NCBI GenBank assembly: GCA_023301565.1
Contig: JALZUO010000146.1
Location: 1-49,695 of the forward strand
DNA from: Oligoflexales bacterium
Lineage (GTDB): Bacteria > Bdellovibrionota_B > Oligoflexia > Oligoflexales > JALZUQ01
DNA: 49,695 nt
Direction of reading: 5' to 3'
Shown: positions 49,448-49,695 of the stretch, piece after piece
Numbering within the stretch: the stretch's first letter is position 1
Layout of the letters: each line of letters begins with the position of its first letter
Notes under the pieces: generated by a model
The model's input: the letters and a program-made list of their open reading frames with translations, nothing else
Told to the model about the DNA's origin: nothing
Database searches by the model: none
Translations under genes and position numbers: made by a program

Positions 49448-49695
49448 ATAGATTAAAAACAATAAGTAGAGAGATAGTAGCAGAGTTATTTGAATCTTCG
49501 TGCGAGAATGTAAACATAAGAAGAGTGCAGAAGACCCGAGCTATATTGGAGAAGTATATCAAAGAGTTTCATGTACAGGTAGCAACTGCAAGACACTTTA
49601 GTAAAGAACATATGTATAGGGAAAGGATAGATGCAGAAGAAGAGGCAGCCAGTTCCTTATTTAAAATCTTAAAAGACAGTCCTTTTATGTTTCAA
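49444..49695 (+). CDS. Hypothetical protein, 3' truncated by the window (84+ aa)
   Basis: Starts in an ATGA overlap and stays open to the right edge. Helical and charged with a basic ENVNIRRVQKTRAILEKYIKEF stretch. Unknown; cut at the edge. Confidence 0.65.
   Translation, partial: MNRLKTISREIVAELFESSCENVNIRRVQKTRAILEKYIKEFHVQVATARHFSKEHMYRERIDAEEEAASSLFKILKDSPFMFQ

Noticed and set aside
1-49695. CRISPR array
   Set aside because: No regularly spaced direct repeats with unique spacers; repeats seen occur two to five times at uneven distances.
1-49695. Integrase, excisionase or lysogeny module
   Set aside because: No tyrosine or serine recombinase motif and no clear attachment site; the winged-helix-like protein alone does not show lysogeny.

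Overview
The window reads as a large piece of a tailed double-stranded DNA phage genome (Caudoviricetes, most likely podovirus-like). It carries a complete virion block: large terminase, portal, scaffold, major capsid protein, head-tail adaptor, a long beta-rich tail-nozzle protein, three fibre-like proteins and a run of ejection-type proteins. It contains no long contractile or non-contractile tail genes, no tape measure and no integrase. The DNA is AT-rich, genes are packed with ATGA and TAATG start/stop overlaps, and ribosome binding sites are strong (AAGGAG, GGAGG, AAGGGGA). Sigma70-type TTGACA promoters and a possible outer-membrane-like C-terminus (8588-9025) suggest a Gram-negative host, but nothing names it. 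DNA polymerase, primase and a phage RNA polymerase are not seen, and both window edges cut genes, so the genome continues outside.

Layout. (1) 1-10.67 kb, plus strand: a polycistronic early/middle block. It holds a RuvC-like resolvase, an XPD/DinG-like helicase, a metallophosphoesterase, zinc-ribbon miniproteins, a DUF2061-like and a PQ-loop (SemiSWEET-like) membrane protein, a GroES-like co-chaperonin, an M15-type peptidoglycan peptidase and many small unknowns. It ends in a terminator whose stem contains the stop codons of both converging genes. (2) 44.84-10.66 kb, minus strand: the late block, read right to left. In order it gives small unknowns, a putative small terminase, a ClpP-like protease, accessory virion proteins and a fibre, large terminase, portal, scaffold, capsid, fibres, a XhlA-like holin candidate, adaptor, nozzle and ejection proteins. 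Near-consensus sigma70 promoters at about 44.88, 41.16, 31.95, 25.60 and 18.88 kb punctuate it. (3) 44.84-46.62 kb: about 1.8 kb with no convincing gene and visibly higher G+C. Its left third may be a roughly 0.6 kb structured non-coding RNA with its own promoter; its right part has direct repeats and may include an origin. (4) 46.62-48.41 kb, minus strand: small, mostly membrane or unknown proteins in three short units, each preceded by the same ACCGTATAG-type element. (5) 48.41-48.90 kb: a divergent control region. (6) 48.90-49.70 kb, plus strand: small coupled genes running off the window.

How it fits together: rightward genes supply recombination, nuclease and host-facing functions plus the lysin. 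Leftward genes build, package and deliver the virion. The GroES-like and ClpP-like proteins suggest the phage manages its own capsid folding and possibly scaffold or capsid processing. The most unusual parts are the 1.8 kb non-coding region, the three-copy promoter/operator element, the structured leader before the ClpP-like gene, and a strand-biased TGTCCCC heptamer. All counts and pairings were made by eye.
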